64,000 nt of DNA from Cristatella mucedo. Lineage: Eukaryota > Bryozoa > Phylactolaemata > Cristatellidae. Positions 48,301 to 58,701 of this stretch are shown here, piece after piece; within the stretch, counting starts at the first letter, position 1, and each line of letters begins with the position of its first letter. The stretch covers positions 6,073,501 to 6,137,500 of the forward strand of contig WPIO01000012.1 in NCBI GenBank assembly GCA_009760855.2, given 5' to 3'. Under the pieces are notes generated by a model. It saw nothing but the letters and a program-made list of their open reading frames with translations, was not told the DNA's origin and made no database searches. Made by a program: the position numbers and the translations under genes.

Positions 48301-51219
48301 ATAAAATAAAAAAGATGCCTTGCTCCGTAGATGTCACTCTCACTATCTCATTGACACAAGCTGAGACTGTGCACAACTGGTTGGCAAACGACAGCTACTG
48401 GCTCTCACTGGCATGGGAGCTGCAAGTCTTAGTCTCACTCACCATGTGATGCCATCAAGCCAAAAGCCATCACAGCGTTGCGTCTGACAATTCTATCGTC
48501 GTGACGAATCAAAGACAGAAGCCGGTCTACAGCTCCCAAGCTCAACATCAGCTTCTTGTTGTCTTCAGCTGTCACAATGGAGAACTACATGCACACACTT
48601 ATTGCAACAAGAGAGCCCGAAAGCACGTTGCACTTTCCGGGAGAAAATCCTTCACCTATTCTAATCAGTTACAAAATTATGACTGCTGCCGATAGCATTA
48701 TCGCTGAATCAATTCGTCGATAGCATTGACTAACTAATTAGCCAGTCACTCATGTAGCCTCAACTTGTAAGACAAAGCAGCAGCAGTGGTAGTAGAAGTT
48801 GCAACGGCACGTACAGTGTAGAAAATGGGTATACTGGTACCACATTCGGCATCAAACGCATCGCATCAATGGCACTGGCAATCGTTTAGTTGGTGAACTA
48901 GGGGCAGCTCTTAACGGCGCTTAGCGAGGCAACCCAATAATTCATACACTTTTCGATGAACTTAAAGATGGCTTCGGCAGCCTTGGCGAGCACATCCACC
49001 TCGGGACTGTCAAGCATGAGCACCACTGTGGCTGGTTGATGCAGCTCAACTGGCAGTGGGTCCAGCTAAAAGTAGTAACGTATCTCGTGTCACTATTGGT
49101 GTTCAAACTGCAGTAGAGCTTGCAAATTATGAATATTGTCAGAAGCTGGCTCCAGTATGGAATAGCCAAACAAGAGAAATATAGTGTTAGGGCACTCACT
49201 GCACGTGTTCAAGCTGGGCATGCAATCACAGAGGGTTGTGCTGCAGTATTGCGCTATTAGACCACCATTCAGCATTGTACGGTGTGATTTCCTGCAACTT
49301 TAGGATATCCTCTAAGCACTAATCATGAGGATGAATGCATTATTTTTGGTCAAATTTGTCCGGTCAAGGGACTTGAAGGGCTGCATACCGCCGGATTGAA
49401 GTATCTATCACTTAATGGCTTCGAAATGTATAATGCTTCCTTACAATGCATCCCATTCAGCAAGCTAGTTAAGTCTTCTGCACCCAGCATTGGCAAATGA
49501 CGGAGGGGCACAACAAGTCCTCTTAACCGAAAGCAACTCTTCACAATAATGAGGTGGCCTTTCCTATATGCCTCTTTAGCATGTAGTTTAAAGACTCACC
49601 AATCATCCCACTTTCATTCTTTCCACACAACTTTATTTCAATTAACCTCGTCCTTCACGCCTGTAACCGAGCTCGAGGCATCCATCTAAACACGCCATAA
49701 ACTGTATCTAGAGAAGAAAATAGACTGTTAAGCTTTTCTAGCCACATACCCGATCTAACAGCACTGTGTGCACTCAAATGTTAATATGCTTTGAATAAGC
49801 ATTTTAAAATGACCCTCTTTACCTTGACGCTCACATAGGTTTGGTGGTTCTATTGTTCAATCCAAGTTCTCAATCATATGGTCACCGTGTACTCCAACAA
49901 GCTCACAACAGGATGCAATTTCTACAACAAAATGTGCCTGACGGCTTACTAAAAAATAGGGTGCCTAAGTGATTTGGAGCTAACGTCAGCATGCATGTGT
50001 GTCGTGAATAGCATGGGCTATGATCTGTATGATTGAAGGAGTTATTTTACTTTATTTTTTTGATCAGCTAGGACCATGTGTCTTTGATCGCCTGCATATG
50101 AGACCGTGGGCACTGTCACTCAGTAAAAAAAAATGCATTCTCCACGTGCTAATGAACTATTAAAATTAACTTTTTGCCAGACTACACATCCCACACAAGG
50201 GTTGCTCCTGTGTGAGTTGGCTGTTGGGTTACATACGTTGGGTGCTGCATACCAAACACACAGTATTTTAAGATGATTCTCCGGGGGAGGTTACTTTTGA
50301 TTCGTTCAAGCAGCTCTCACATCTCCAAAAGACCATTTCGAGCCACTGACTTCGATTTGTGTTTTACCACGTAATGATTTTGCTAGGATGTCAAAACATG
50401 CTCTTACAGCACACATTAATTTCCATACAGATTTACCGAGACGTCATAGTACCTCAAACTCTTACCGGGCTATCTGCAATATCACTTTTACTGGCAAAAA
50501 TTTCAAGAAAAAAAAAGCAAGTTAATACAAAGTTGGATAGAGAATATTTGATATTTCTGGCGAAGAATCGATGACGATCTAAACCGCTCACGAAGACCTA
50601 ATGTAGCGTAATACAAGCTTTCCCTAAGAGGCCACCATATCAACATTATCCATCCGGATTGGCCACAAATAAGTATAACGAGTCACTTCTCTGGCTAAAA
50701 GTACAGTCAGGCAGTGTCATTCGTTGACAGTGGGAGTGGATTAGACGGTCTGGGACTAGACGACCCCATAACAATCAAGGGGTATCATTTACACGCAATA
50801 AATTTCACTGGAATATTTCCCTGATTCTTATCAACTACGAGCCTTTTACTCGCAATAGTTTTTACTCGCACCGTCAAGGGAAACTTTCCTAGCACGATTC
50901 AGCATCGTCTAAACTGCACAATATATAAAAGCAGAGAACGCGTACGTAACTCTACCGAATTCCGGTGTATAATGATCACAACTAAGAATTCCGTTCCTCT
51001 CTTTGGTAATCTAAATTAAGTCACAAATCCTGAATAGCAACGCTCTCTGCGTGTCTTCCAGCGACAGCGCAGCAAGCCTGGAGGTTCCCACAAGCGATTC
51101 AAACCAATAGCAGCAGCCCTACCCAAGTATATGACAGCATAATAGTAAAAAAATGAGGTTTCACGACTTACCACATCGCTAGGTGGCGGTTTCTTGTCTT
51201 CCTTAACTTTCTTTCCCAT
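38315..51219 (-). CDS. ARMC3: armadillo repeat-containing protein 3, 21 exons
   Basis: Exons in transcript order: 51219-51172, 49065-48950, 48568-48443, 48293-48222, 47996-47821, 47666-47400, 46513-46363, 45943-45830, 45699-45547, 45353-45242, 44930-44754, 43447-43375, 42514-42378, 41722-41598, 41431-41285, 40757-40619, 40381-40268, 39706-39482, 39004-38842, 38646-38551, 38422-38315. The ATG at 51219 opens MGKKVKEDKKPPPSDV, matching the ARMC3 N-terminus. Armadillo repeats follow, then a low-complexity linker and a C-terminal EDR1-type (papain/transglutaminase-like) domain ending in TAG. All other phases fit, but exons 2 and 3 do not join in frame by one base, so length is given as about 945 residues. 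The vertebrate protein is 70-75 residues shorter. ARMC3 is expressed mainly in testis and ciliated cells; its biochemical role is poorly known. Confidence 0.93.
41598..46513 (-). CDS. ARMC3: ARMC3 exons 7-14: central armadillo repeats with a lysine-rich insert (residues 269-615)
   Basis: Exon 7 opens with LIKETGGLQKLVAIVTDAP, then a basic stretch of about 25 residues (KKKTAGKGGKDAPKTPKGKK) that continues into exon 8 before the repeat resumes at VKAHAARAISRAAKSG. Exon 9 gives NRKILNECQVEKMLIQLLAH, exon 10 GIEPLVKMLKKDDQPALLEA, exon 11 GGIEPLIATLGNSKETAVAN, exon 12 NADVQSKASLAAAAFMCDSD, exon 13 RNAGGLECLVDLLGSPSDDT, exon 14 LDILQSIQVSGKRKNAFTSV. The insert interrupts an armadillo repeat that is continuous in the vertebrate protein. 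Confidence 0.9.
42005..42047. repeat. 18-bp inverted repeat with 7-nt loop
   Basis: CGTTGTGAGGGCTGCGGT at 42005-42022 pairs with ACCGCAGCCCTCACAATG at 42030-42047, with one mismatch at the second base pair. It lies in ARMC3 intron 13, about 70 bp from the pentamer array. Confidence 0.92.
42119..42299. repeat. (GAGCT)n pentamer array plus (GT)n
   Basis: 42119-42239 is about 24 perfect copies of a 5-bp unit, GCTCA on the plus strand and GAGCT/TGAGC on the minus strand, which is the ARMC3 sense strand. A pure GT run of about 29 units to 42299 follows. Both are in ARMC3 intron 13, the CA-rich side starting 79 nt after the exon 13 donor on the transcribed RNA. Confidence 0.97.
42570..42665 (-). 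mobile_element. LINE 3' tail fragment, family 1
   Basis: ATAATAATAATGCACTTGAT followed by AAAGCACCCTCAGAGAACTC and TTTCTGGGCGCTTTACATTT: the hairpin tail in reverse orientation, in ARMC3 intron 12, in sense with ARMC3. Confidence 0.7.
43217..43330 (-). mobile_element. SINE family A, partial
   Basis: AGCCTTAACGGCTATCGCCA, CTGCTTCCAGTGG and a B-box (minus strand GTGGGTTCGAGTC near 43276-43288), then a tRNA-like head. The terminal hairpin is missing. It lies in ARMC3 intron 12. Confidence 0.65.
43504..44435. mobile_element. non-autonomous hAT-like DNA transposon with iterated-palindrome ends
   Basis: An element of 916 bp (43512-44427) is flanked by an exact 8-bp duplication GATTGGCC (43504-43511 and 44428-44435), the target-site size of hAT transposons. 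About 100 bp at each end form inverted repeats. The outer ends align as TAC.TAGGACCGTATGTCCC against TGAC.AGGACAAAATGTCCC, and inner ends as CCCCATACAAAAA and CCCCAC.TGT on both sides. The ends are built from five to seven copies of an imperfect palindrome GGACA-NNN-TGTCC. The interior is AT-rich, has a 37-bp direct duplication (43759 and 43796) and no protein frame, so it needs a transposase from elsewhere. It lies in ARMC3 intron 11. Confidence 0.82.
47400..51219 (-). CDS. ARMC3: ARMC3 exons 1-6: N-terminal armadillo repeats (residues 1-268)
   Basis: Exon 2 gives ATVVLMLDSPEVDVLAKAAE, exon 3 LGAVDRLLSLIRHDDRIVRR, exon 4 ADVRKLLKKREECIPAIIGM, exon 5 HEFAALWLSHMAADFSTKVA and DPDVQKNSVEGVGLLVQ, exon 6 GGLQPLLDLCKSEFPVIQEL and VVLANCLEDKESVE. 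These follow the helix pattern of beta-catenin-like repeats and match ARMC3 repeat by repeat. Intron 1 (49066-51171, 2.1 kb) holds no recognised element. The exon 5 (CAG|GTTCGC) and exon 6 (GAG|GTACCG) donors are weak but fix the phase. Confidence 0.9.
49066..51171. other. ARMC3 intron 1, unassigned
   Basis: A 2.1-kb AT-rich intron. No repeat family or exon is recognised. Short frames at 49350-49544 and 50359-50574 have no identifiable product. Confidence 0.55.
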
Positions 51220-51955
51220 TTTCACGCCGTTTTGATCCCCTCAGCTGTAGAAGCCAGCGGATTGCCTTACTTCTCCGCTGTCACTAGGAGGTCAAGAGAA
51301 GAAAGGAACTTCAGAATAATGGTACGACCTCTTTCTCCTAAAATTAAGGCAGTTTTTGCGCCAAATACCCTTTTTCGCTCGATGCAAGTCCGAGCAACAG
51401 GGACCGCGCCACTGAGTGCATGAAACAGATAACAGTGAATAAAGTACCCATGGGTATCACTGCACCATCATAAATTCTCTCACGACGTCATGCCACAGAA
51501 CGCACCGTGTTATTATTCGCAACTACCTTCGATTAATGACAGAGTACCTGGTTGACTGGGTGGAACAGCGGTCGGTATCTGCAGGTGGAGTACGGTCTCG
51601 TGCGGCGGCAGACCGTTGCCACGAGACCAGCCTAGTTCCGGTGGTGGACGACTTGCCGGCCTTGGAATTAACCAACCTTGACCTTTCGAGTGCCGTATGG
51701 GTTAGATTCGGCGTCTTAGTTATACAGGTGATTACAGATTCCTGCCGTTTTACAAGACTAAGCTACTGCATCCCGTAGGATTGATCTATTGGGCTCGATC
51801 CTAGGCGTTTGTTGACCAGTCGTGCAGCAAGGTTACATGCAATTTTGGGGTGCTGCGTGGACAGGGTGTCATGTTCCAAAGTGACCATTCGTTAGATGGT
51901 CACATCAGCTCCGCAATCAAGTCTGCCTACTTTCAGCTACATAAAATTGCTGAAA
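51220..51955. promoter_or_regulatory. ARMC3 upstream region with a divergent short frame
   Basis: The ARMC3 promoter should lie here. An ATG-initiated plus-strand frame (51536-51778) begins 317 bp from the ARMC3 ATG and is locally GC-richer. It reads MTEYLVDWVEQRSVSAGG and could end at a CAG|GTGATT donor near 51727. No homology is recognised, so it may be a first exon of a divergent gene or chance. Confidence 0.3.
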
Positions 51956-51959
51956 TTTG

Positions 51960-52569
51960 GGCTTGTTTAAACAGAGATACCACATCTAAGTTGGTCCTGT
52001 AACTCACTGCTTGCTGGTATACCGGCATGTGCAATCAGGCGCTTATAGCTGCTGCAAAACTCTGCAGCTAGGCTTGTCTGTCGTGAGCGTCGCAATTGCC
52101 ACATCACACCAGATCTCGCAGACCTGATCTGGCTACCAGTCAATCAACGCATCGACTTCAAGGTCTTGTTACTTTTAGCTCCCTTCATTCTTTGGCTCCA
52201 GTCTACCTATCAGATTTACTGCCCCACCAGTCTAAGCATCGTACCCCCCCCCCCGCTTTTCGGAATCTAGCTGTTTACCTATACCTCGTACAAACCTCAA
52301 ATACTTAGGAAACCGTGCCTTTAGTTCGTATGCTCCCAAAGCCTGGAACTCACTCCCGACTTCCGTCATGACATCCCCTGACTTAAGCACATTAAAAAAA
52401 ATTAAAAACGCATATATTCATTACAGCATTTAGTGAGTTCCTGTGACTCGTCCTTGATGTGCTTATGCGTGCTGACACTGTTTCACGCTGCCATTAATCA
52501 CACTTGCATGCTGACCCTGTTCATATCATCCTTCACCATGTTATTCTTGTCGTTCATCAAGCATGATAC
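51960..52569 (+). mobile_element. LINE, family 1, left part of an interrupted copy
   Basis: This matches 1900-2530 block by block (GTTTAAACAGAGATACCACA, TGCAGCTAGGCTTGTC, CTTTAGTTCGTATGCTCCCA, TGCTGACACTGTT). The coding part is frame-damaged and has an 11-base C run at 52244-52254. It breaks off at CATGATAC, where the copy at 1855-2640 continues CACTCACC. Confidence 0.8.
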
Positions 52570-53679
52570 TGTAGCACTTCGCTGGCCTTGGCTGAATTTT
52601 AGCGCGAACGAGAGCTGTTCGGAGGCGGGCTAGAACTCCTTTGTCCTGGAGCAGTGAGCCAGAGAGGAGCGTCAGTGCGGTTAGAGAGCAAGAGCTTAAG
52701 AGCAAGCCAGGAAGCTCTGAGACCAGCGGTGGTGATTCGGCCTCTAGAATTGGTCTGATACCCGCGGAAGCTGCTGATTGATGTTGGCTGGCCTGTCAAC
52801 CTCCGCCTTCACTCGTTCCAAGAAAGAATCGTCTGGAACCCATTCGCCATTCAAGCTGGACAGAGGTGCCCTTCCAGTGGCCTAGTGACGGTATTAATTC
52901 CTTACCGTAATGGGCCATGGTGTCGGGCCCAATACCACTAAGCTCTTGCCCCGTTGTCTCAGCTAAGTATTTAAGAGTCGAGCGACGCTCGCTCTTGGTC
53001 TTTCGGGTATTTTGTCCGGCTCTGCGCTTCGACGCCGTCGGACTCGTTTCTCTGAAAGCGAGGGAGGAGGGCGGGCTGTTGGCCGGCGATTGACGGGACA
53101 GGACGAGGCTGCGCTAGGAGGATTCAGTGGACTCCACCGAGTACGGTCGTATAGCGCCTGAGCTGGCATTTTGTGTTTCTTTTGTGTTTTTTTTGTGCGC
53201 GCTAGCACGCGGTCTCGGCATAAGGATTTGCCGGTGCGGGCTGGACGTGGTTGGCGTGTGTGGAGTCCTAGTTCTCCGGTTAGGGTTTAGGCTCCAGTTC
53301 GAGCCCTGTCTATTTGGGTCGTTCCCCAGTATAGATGTAAGTAGCTTAAGTGTGGAGACGTGTTTCCTCCGCAAGAGTGTTTGTGCTGTTGAGAGCGTGC
53401 GAGGAGTGTGGAGATAAAACTGAGCTAGACGCGCAGCGACTTTGCGCTTGCGAATAAAGCTCAGTAAAATCCCCAATTTGTGTGCCTCGCTTTCCAATTC
53501 ATGCAGCGGACTCGCGACCCCCTTTAGTAACGGTAAGCAGGTCGGCGCCAGAAACGCTCGTTTCGTGGCGGCCAGCTTATTGCGCGTAGGCGCGAACCGA
53601 ACGGCAGTAAGCGCTAGGCTACGCCGCTAGGTAAGCGGCAGGTCAAGCTTACTCCGCCGAGCCTTCGGCGTTACAATAC
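52566..53679. mobile_element. putative solo LTR inserted in the LINE
   Basis: 1106 bp (52570-53675) starting TGTAGC and ending GTTACA, the TG...CA ends of retrotransposon LTRs, are flanked by a direct ATAC duplication (52566-52569, 53676-53679). The LINE sequence continues immediately on the other side. Inside are a TATA-like TATTTAAG (52967-52974) and an AATAAA at 53453-53458 on the plus strand, consistent with a plus-oriented LTR. It is GC-rich and CpG-rich, unlike the flanks. No gag or pol frame and no second LTR are present. The orientation and superfamily (Gypsy-like by target size) are inferences. Confidence 0.7.
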
Positions 53680-53785
53680 TACTCACCATTCAATCGTGTT
53701 TCCTTTGCAGCAAATGTAAAGCGCTTAGAAAGAGATTGAGTTATATGAGGGCGCTTTATCAAAAGTATTCTTAATATTATTACAG
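53676..53785 (+). mobile_element. LINE, family 1, right part of the interrupted copy
   Basis: ACTCACCATTCAATCGTGTT and the CAGCAAATGTAAAGCG block continue the LINE cut at 52569, ending in the hairpin tail and a worn ATT run. Confidence 0.8.
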
Positions 53786-53789
53786 TAGC

Positions 53790-54355
53790 TCGCGATTTGG
53801 AATGCTAAAGAGTTAGCCAATAAGCATAGTCTTGACTTATTTCCCAATGAACTGGGGTTGCATTCGGCACTGACGCATGCATAGGTCGCTTCTATATAGA
53901 ATGACAACGCCTTGACCTTCAGCTTGCCGTAGTTCTTTCATTGCACGGATACAATTTTAGCATACATGCACTCATAGCATGCACAAGCTTGATCAAGCTG
54001 ACCCTACTGGAATGGTCGGCAAGCAGAAATTCCGCTTCCCGCGCCTTACTATATTATTTAGGCCACCACCTTATTCTTTATTTACTAATAATTTTCGAGA
54101 GGCCTATATTTCGGAAACTCCTGGATTGACGCAGCAATTTTTACTGAAATTCATTCAGAGGCTGCGAGCTCTGTCACATTAAGTAGTTAAGTTATTGTAA
54201 TCCTCACATTCGGATCGAATTTAAAATAAGAATTTACCTACTAGTAACCATAATATATGAGATCTGTCGCGAAAAAGCGTAGCATACTATTTACCGCTGA
54301 TACACATGGACGAGATGGCATGGGCCAATATTTCCATTAATACATTAATATTGTA
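53790..54355. other. unassigned intergenic DNA
   Basis: No repeat or exon recognised; AT-rich with short frames only. Confidence 0.4.
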
Positions 54356-54359
54356 GCTA

Positions 54360-54482
54360 TAATTTGTTTGTATAGCGCCCTAAGAGAACTTTAACCAGGC
54401 GCTTTACATATGCCGGAGGGCTCGACCCCACGACCTTGGCCACTAAAGGCGAGCACCCTGTCTCTGAGCCAAACCAGGGAGG
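54360..54482 (-). mobile_element. tRNA-derived SINE, family B (LINE-tailed)
   Basis: In reverse orientation: a hairpin tail (AGCGCCC...AGAGAACTT, then CAGGCGCTTTACATATGCC), a B-box (minus strand GTGGGGTCGAGCCC) and a tRNA-like GGTGCTCGCC head. The tail has lost the inner loop bases. Confidence 0.72.
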
Positions 54483-54484
54483 CA

Positions 54485-57400
54485 TACTTTAATACGTGTA
54501 CACGACCCTGACTTTGCAGCAAAGATGTGGGGTTAACAATGTAGTGGCGCTTCAACCTAGTTGAAGTGAACACGACTTTTCAGCTCGCCCGAGGCGAGCA
54601 GTGATGGCACACTAGGCATAGGTTCGCACTCGGTCACTGGTCTCAAAATGTTCCCAGCTTATCAGCATTATTAGCAGGTTTTCCCTTCCTGCTTTTTATG
54701 AACTGGTTTATTTTTTTAAACTTACTTATCGTCCAAGCTGTTGTTCGGTCTGAGCGTGAATTGTCTTGTGTGTGATTTTGTGTTCTGAAACAGGGCTCGC
54801 GGTAAAGGGCAAAAGCAATACGCTTTTGTATCGCGCCCCAATGAATTTGACTTTTTTTGCTGTGTGCTTTGGGTGCTTCCACTCTGTAAATGATTCCGTG
54901 CATGTTGCTAACCGGGGGTCTTGCTAACCAGCGGCTGTAAGTGTCTTCTTGCCCTTACTTGTCGTTAAATCCTGGTTATTGCTTCTCTTGTATTGCTTAT
55001 ATTATCTTATATCTTATATTATATTATGCTTCTCTTACAGCACCTTGATAGAGATTCGGTTCACTCATGGCCGAATGCAAAAGATGTATTATTGGTAATA
55101 TTACTATCACGCTTCAACGGCAGCCTTTGTACTAATCATCGCTCTCTTTCCCGAAACACATTACGGAAAAAGAATATATTTAAGCAGAATTTGTCGTGGG
55201 CGACCTTTTGAGGTTTGATTCCAGTGAGCTGTAGAGACGTTTTGTAACGGGCCACCTGCTAAAATCCTGCCCTTTTTTGGGCTAAAGGACGAAAGATTCA
55301 ACAAGTTAGCTCAAAGATCTTTCAACACTTTCTACAATCTTAAAAGTATCTTGAGAAGGTTTGTGCGCGACATTATAATAGACTGTTCTATGACCAGCAT
55401 ATGGCCATGACTAGAGTTGTTTGCAGGATTTGGCCCAGGGGAAGCCAACATCTTTATCTTACCTGCAATGGCCGATCATAAGATTGGTAGAGCACACGCC
55501 AGGAAAAAGCAAAGGCTGTGGTTGCTCGTTTGAGTAAGAAAAATCCGCCACCAGTCCCAGTCACAGCGCGGATGGCATTCGATTGTTCCATTATTTGATA
55601 ATTAGCCGAAGGGATGCCTAGCGGGTCAGTGCCTAGTAAGCCCCATACAAGCCAGTCCTAGACCTCTCCCGAGGTTTGCTGACTCGCCGATCCAGGGCAA
55701 TCACCGTCTCGATGACCTGCGATCTTGACAGCGATTAAGTAAAGGCATACAATTTAAAGCTCGAAACGGTTTTCTGTTCTCTTTGATCGGATTAATTTCA
55801 TGCGATGGACAATATTTACTTTGTCTAAGACTTGGTCTCGTTATTATTGACCTCACTTGACTGACTGTGTGGAGTGGTTTAGCGTATGAAATGGTTTAGA
55901 GTTGCTTACACTTTACCAAAGAAAGCTAACCACTTACTGGGTGGAGCCACTAATATCCTAGTATAGCAATGCGGATTTATTCGGGTGCAAGTTACATCTT
56001 ATTGACTTAATGGCAGCGGCGGTAAAATTGTCGGGTGCCCTTTGGTTTGATGGTGCAGTCGCTCATGCACAACGCAACGGAAAGTGGCTAAATTCTCAGA
56101 GTGACTCTGTAGTTGGCGTGTCCTGATTTGCTACTCCATTAAAGTAGACAGTGGGTAGCTGAAAATATGAGAACAAAAAGATCGATGGCTAGAGATTTCT
56201 GCACACGTTTTACAGGTGTATAGCTCTTGCTTGCAGTCCATTCCTAGGTTTACTCTTAATAAGTCCAAAGGTAAGCCACTACCCCATGACTTTCTGCCTG
56301 CGTGCTGCTGACCTTTGGGGGATTATGTTCGCCATCATCTCCGTATAGTTAGCCGAAACTAGGGTATTTATCTTAGACTTTCTAGGGTTCAGGCTTCGGT
56401 CAGTTGGCCGACAAGACAAATATTCCTGCTCTACGAAAGCTTTAGGCCTCCAAGTGGTCACACCCCGTTAGCGGTTCAGCCAAATTAAAACTTGCCCATT
56501 AACCTACAGACGATTCCTATTCAAGTGAAAATATTTGTCATTCACCAGCTGTTAGTAGTGCCTCTCCTTTCGTTATTTTAATTAAAGAGTTTGTGTGCCC
56601 TCAACTTATTGCAGTTCTCTCTAACAAATTACATGCATGCGATTGAATGAACATTTTTGATGTAACTGGTAGCATGCGTTATCGTGACCTGAGGAATTTT
56701 AGACGTGCAGGCAGCCGGACTTCCAGCCTGGCATTTGACGCTGCAGCCAAAGCGTTCTTTAAACGTGCCTGCTGTGAACACTAGATGAAATTACTTGTTT
56801 ATTGTGTGTATGGTGCCTAGAAAACGGGACTTCAACAATGGGACCGAGTCTGAACCTATTCTAGGCGAGGACGAATGTGCATTCAAAGTGAGACGCATTC
56901 GTATGAAACCATTTTTGATTGTATTAGTGAAACCACGCTTCAATACCGACAACCCATGCATACTAAACCGATTACTGGAAAAAAAGAGGTGCATGGTGCG
57001 TTGGCATGCATTCACAGAGTGCTTGTAGTAGCAGAGCATAGACAGCCAAAGACAGCCGTCCACGCACAGACAGACGTGTTCGCGACGAGTGAGAGCACAG
57101 CCAGCATATCCTTGCCAGAGTTAGTGGCAGCAAAGTCTAAGGCTTTTAAAGCTACCGCTGATTTTGTACACACTCGGTTCTATCGTCGAACTTTGCCCAA
57201 CGAAAAGATTCTTCATGAGCAGCAAGATGAGCACTAAAAAACCTCCTCGTAGAGATGACGCTTCGTTACTGTTGCTAGGCAGAAGGCCAATATCTCTCCC
57301 AGTAACTGCAATGGATAAACGGTTCTGCTCGCTTTCAGCACGACTTAATGCCACCTAAATTGCTAGTATTGGCAGCAGCGCTCAAGGTTACAAAGCTCGA

Positions 57401-57595
57401 TTGGCAGCATGCTAAGGAACTCTGCTATCGGAGTCCTTAGACACCTCAACGGGAAAATTGGCTGGGAGTTAAATACATGGATCTAACTATCAAATTGGCT
57501 CGGAGCCACATGCTGTCTTCGACAGTGGTAAGCTTCGTTGCATGTCTATGTAGAAAAAGGCATGTGAAGGTACCTGTGGCATTTATTTCAGCCCT
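54485..57595. other. unassigned intergenic DNA
   Basis: About 3.1 kb with no confident feature. Overlapping plus-strand frames at 56795-57028 and 56875-57237 (the latter 120 codons) do not resemble known proteins. A tRNA-like GGTAGAGCACACGCCAGG at 55487-55504 may be another SINE head remnant. Confidence 0.4.
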
Positions 57596-57754
57596 CAAAT
57601 CAGCAGCTTGGTTCCCACGTGCTGACTATCTTAACAGGTGCTTCTTTGGATAGCCTCTGCATACAATTTATGTATACTACTTTAATTGACCTTCCAATAG
57701 ATGACCACTTCAGCTCTACACTTGAGTATACATAATTCCAGCTACGCACTCTTA

Positions 57755-58420
57755 CGAAAATCCGGGCTTGTTTAGATAAGGATACCACAGCGAAGTTGGT
57801 CCGAGCATTTTTGACATTGCGACTAGACTTAAATGACCCACGTCTCGCCGGTCTCCCGGCCTGCCTGCACAATAAAGCGCTTACAGCCGGTGCACAACTC
57901 TTCAGCTAGACTTGCCAATCGTAGACAATGCAATTGCCACATTAAATCCCTTCTCAGTGACCTGCATTGGCTCCTCATCAAGCAGCTTCAATTGACTTCG
58001 AGGCTCTATCGAGGAGCACGTTTAGGTCCCTTCGTTTTCTCGTCGCTTGGGCCGCGTACCTATCCGAATTACTCCTATTATTCAGGCTTCGGATCATGTC
58101 ATGCGCTCCTCTGACTCACATCGGTTAGGTGCGCCTCTAACCTCAAATCCTTTTGAGAGCGCGCTCTCGGTGTTTGTATGCTCTCAAGGCTTGAATCTCA
58201 CTACCTGACTTGACAGCATTTAAAAAGAAGCTAAAGCACACCCATTCCTCACAGCACTCTCTCCGACCTAGTATGTTATCCTTTTTCAGGCTTACACGTG
58301 ATGACACTTAATGCTTTCGCTAGCCAATTCACTTGCTTCCATTCCAGCAGGTTTGAAGTGACTTAAAAGTGATCCAGTCCTCTTAGGACGCCGTCGAAGA
58401 GCCTTTGAGACTTTCACTCC
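57755..58420 (+). mobile_element. degenerate LINE, family 1
   Basis: Landmarks in order: TTGTTTAGATAAGGATACCA, AAGTTGGTCCGAGCATTTTT, CTCGCCGGTCTCCCGGCCTG, GTGCACAACTCTTCAGCTAG, GACCTGCATTGGCTCC and a worn tail near 58370-58395. Frameshifts and deletions exceed those of the other body copies. It ends about 70 bp before the tetraspanin terminal exon. Confidence 0.7.
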
Positions 58421-58491
58421 GAAGCTTTGTAGTCCATACTTGCTTCATTTGCATACCATTAGACATTGTAATGGCAATTAACAACACAGAT

Positions 58492-58701
58492 TTATTCGGC
58501 TGCAAAGATTTTTTCCATCAGCATTTCCAAAACTATCAAACCAAATAAATAACCTGCCAAACCAATTTCCGCAGCCACTGCTACTCCGTATTCACTCATA
58601 GCTGTTGAGAAGAACCCGCCCTCGAAAAAATGGCGCCAGCACCATGCATATGTGTTTACGATACTTCCATTCGCCTCCTGACAGGCGTCTGGCAAGGGGT
58701 A
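58492..58701 (-). CDS. candidate tetraspanin terminal exon
   Basis: A phase-0 acceptor (ATCACTCAG) opens a 69-residue frame, YPLPDACQ onward, with CW, a FFEGGFF segment and a hydrophobic helix (YGVAVAAEIGLAGYLFGLIV). Its TAA is overlapped by an AATAAA (58496-58491), as expected for a last exon. It looks like a second version of loop-end plus TM4. Joined after the 84-nt exon it would cut TM4 short; joined directly after the CCG exon it would replace that exon in frame. Mutually exclusive splicing or a fused neighbouring paralogue are both possible. Confidence 0.5.
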   Translation of the reverse strand, partial: YPLPDACQEANGSIVNTYAWCWRHFFEGGFFSTAMSEYGVAVAAEIGLAGYLFGLIVLEMLMEKIFAAE

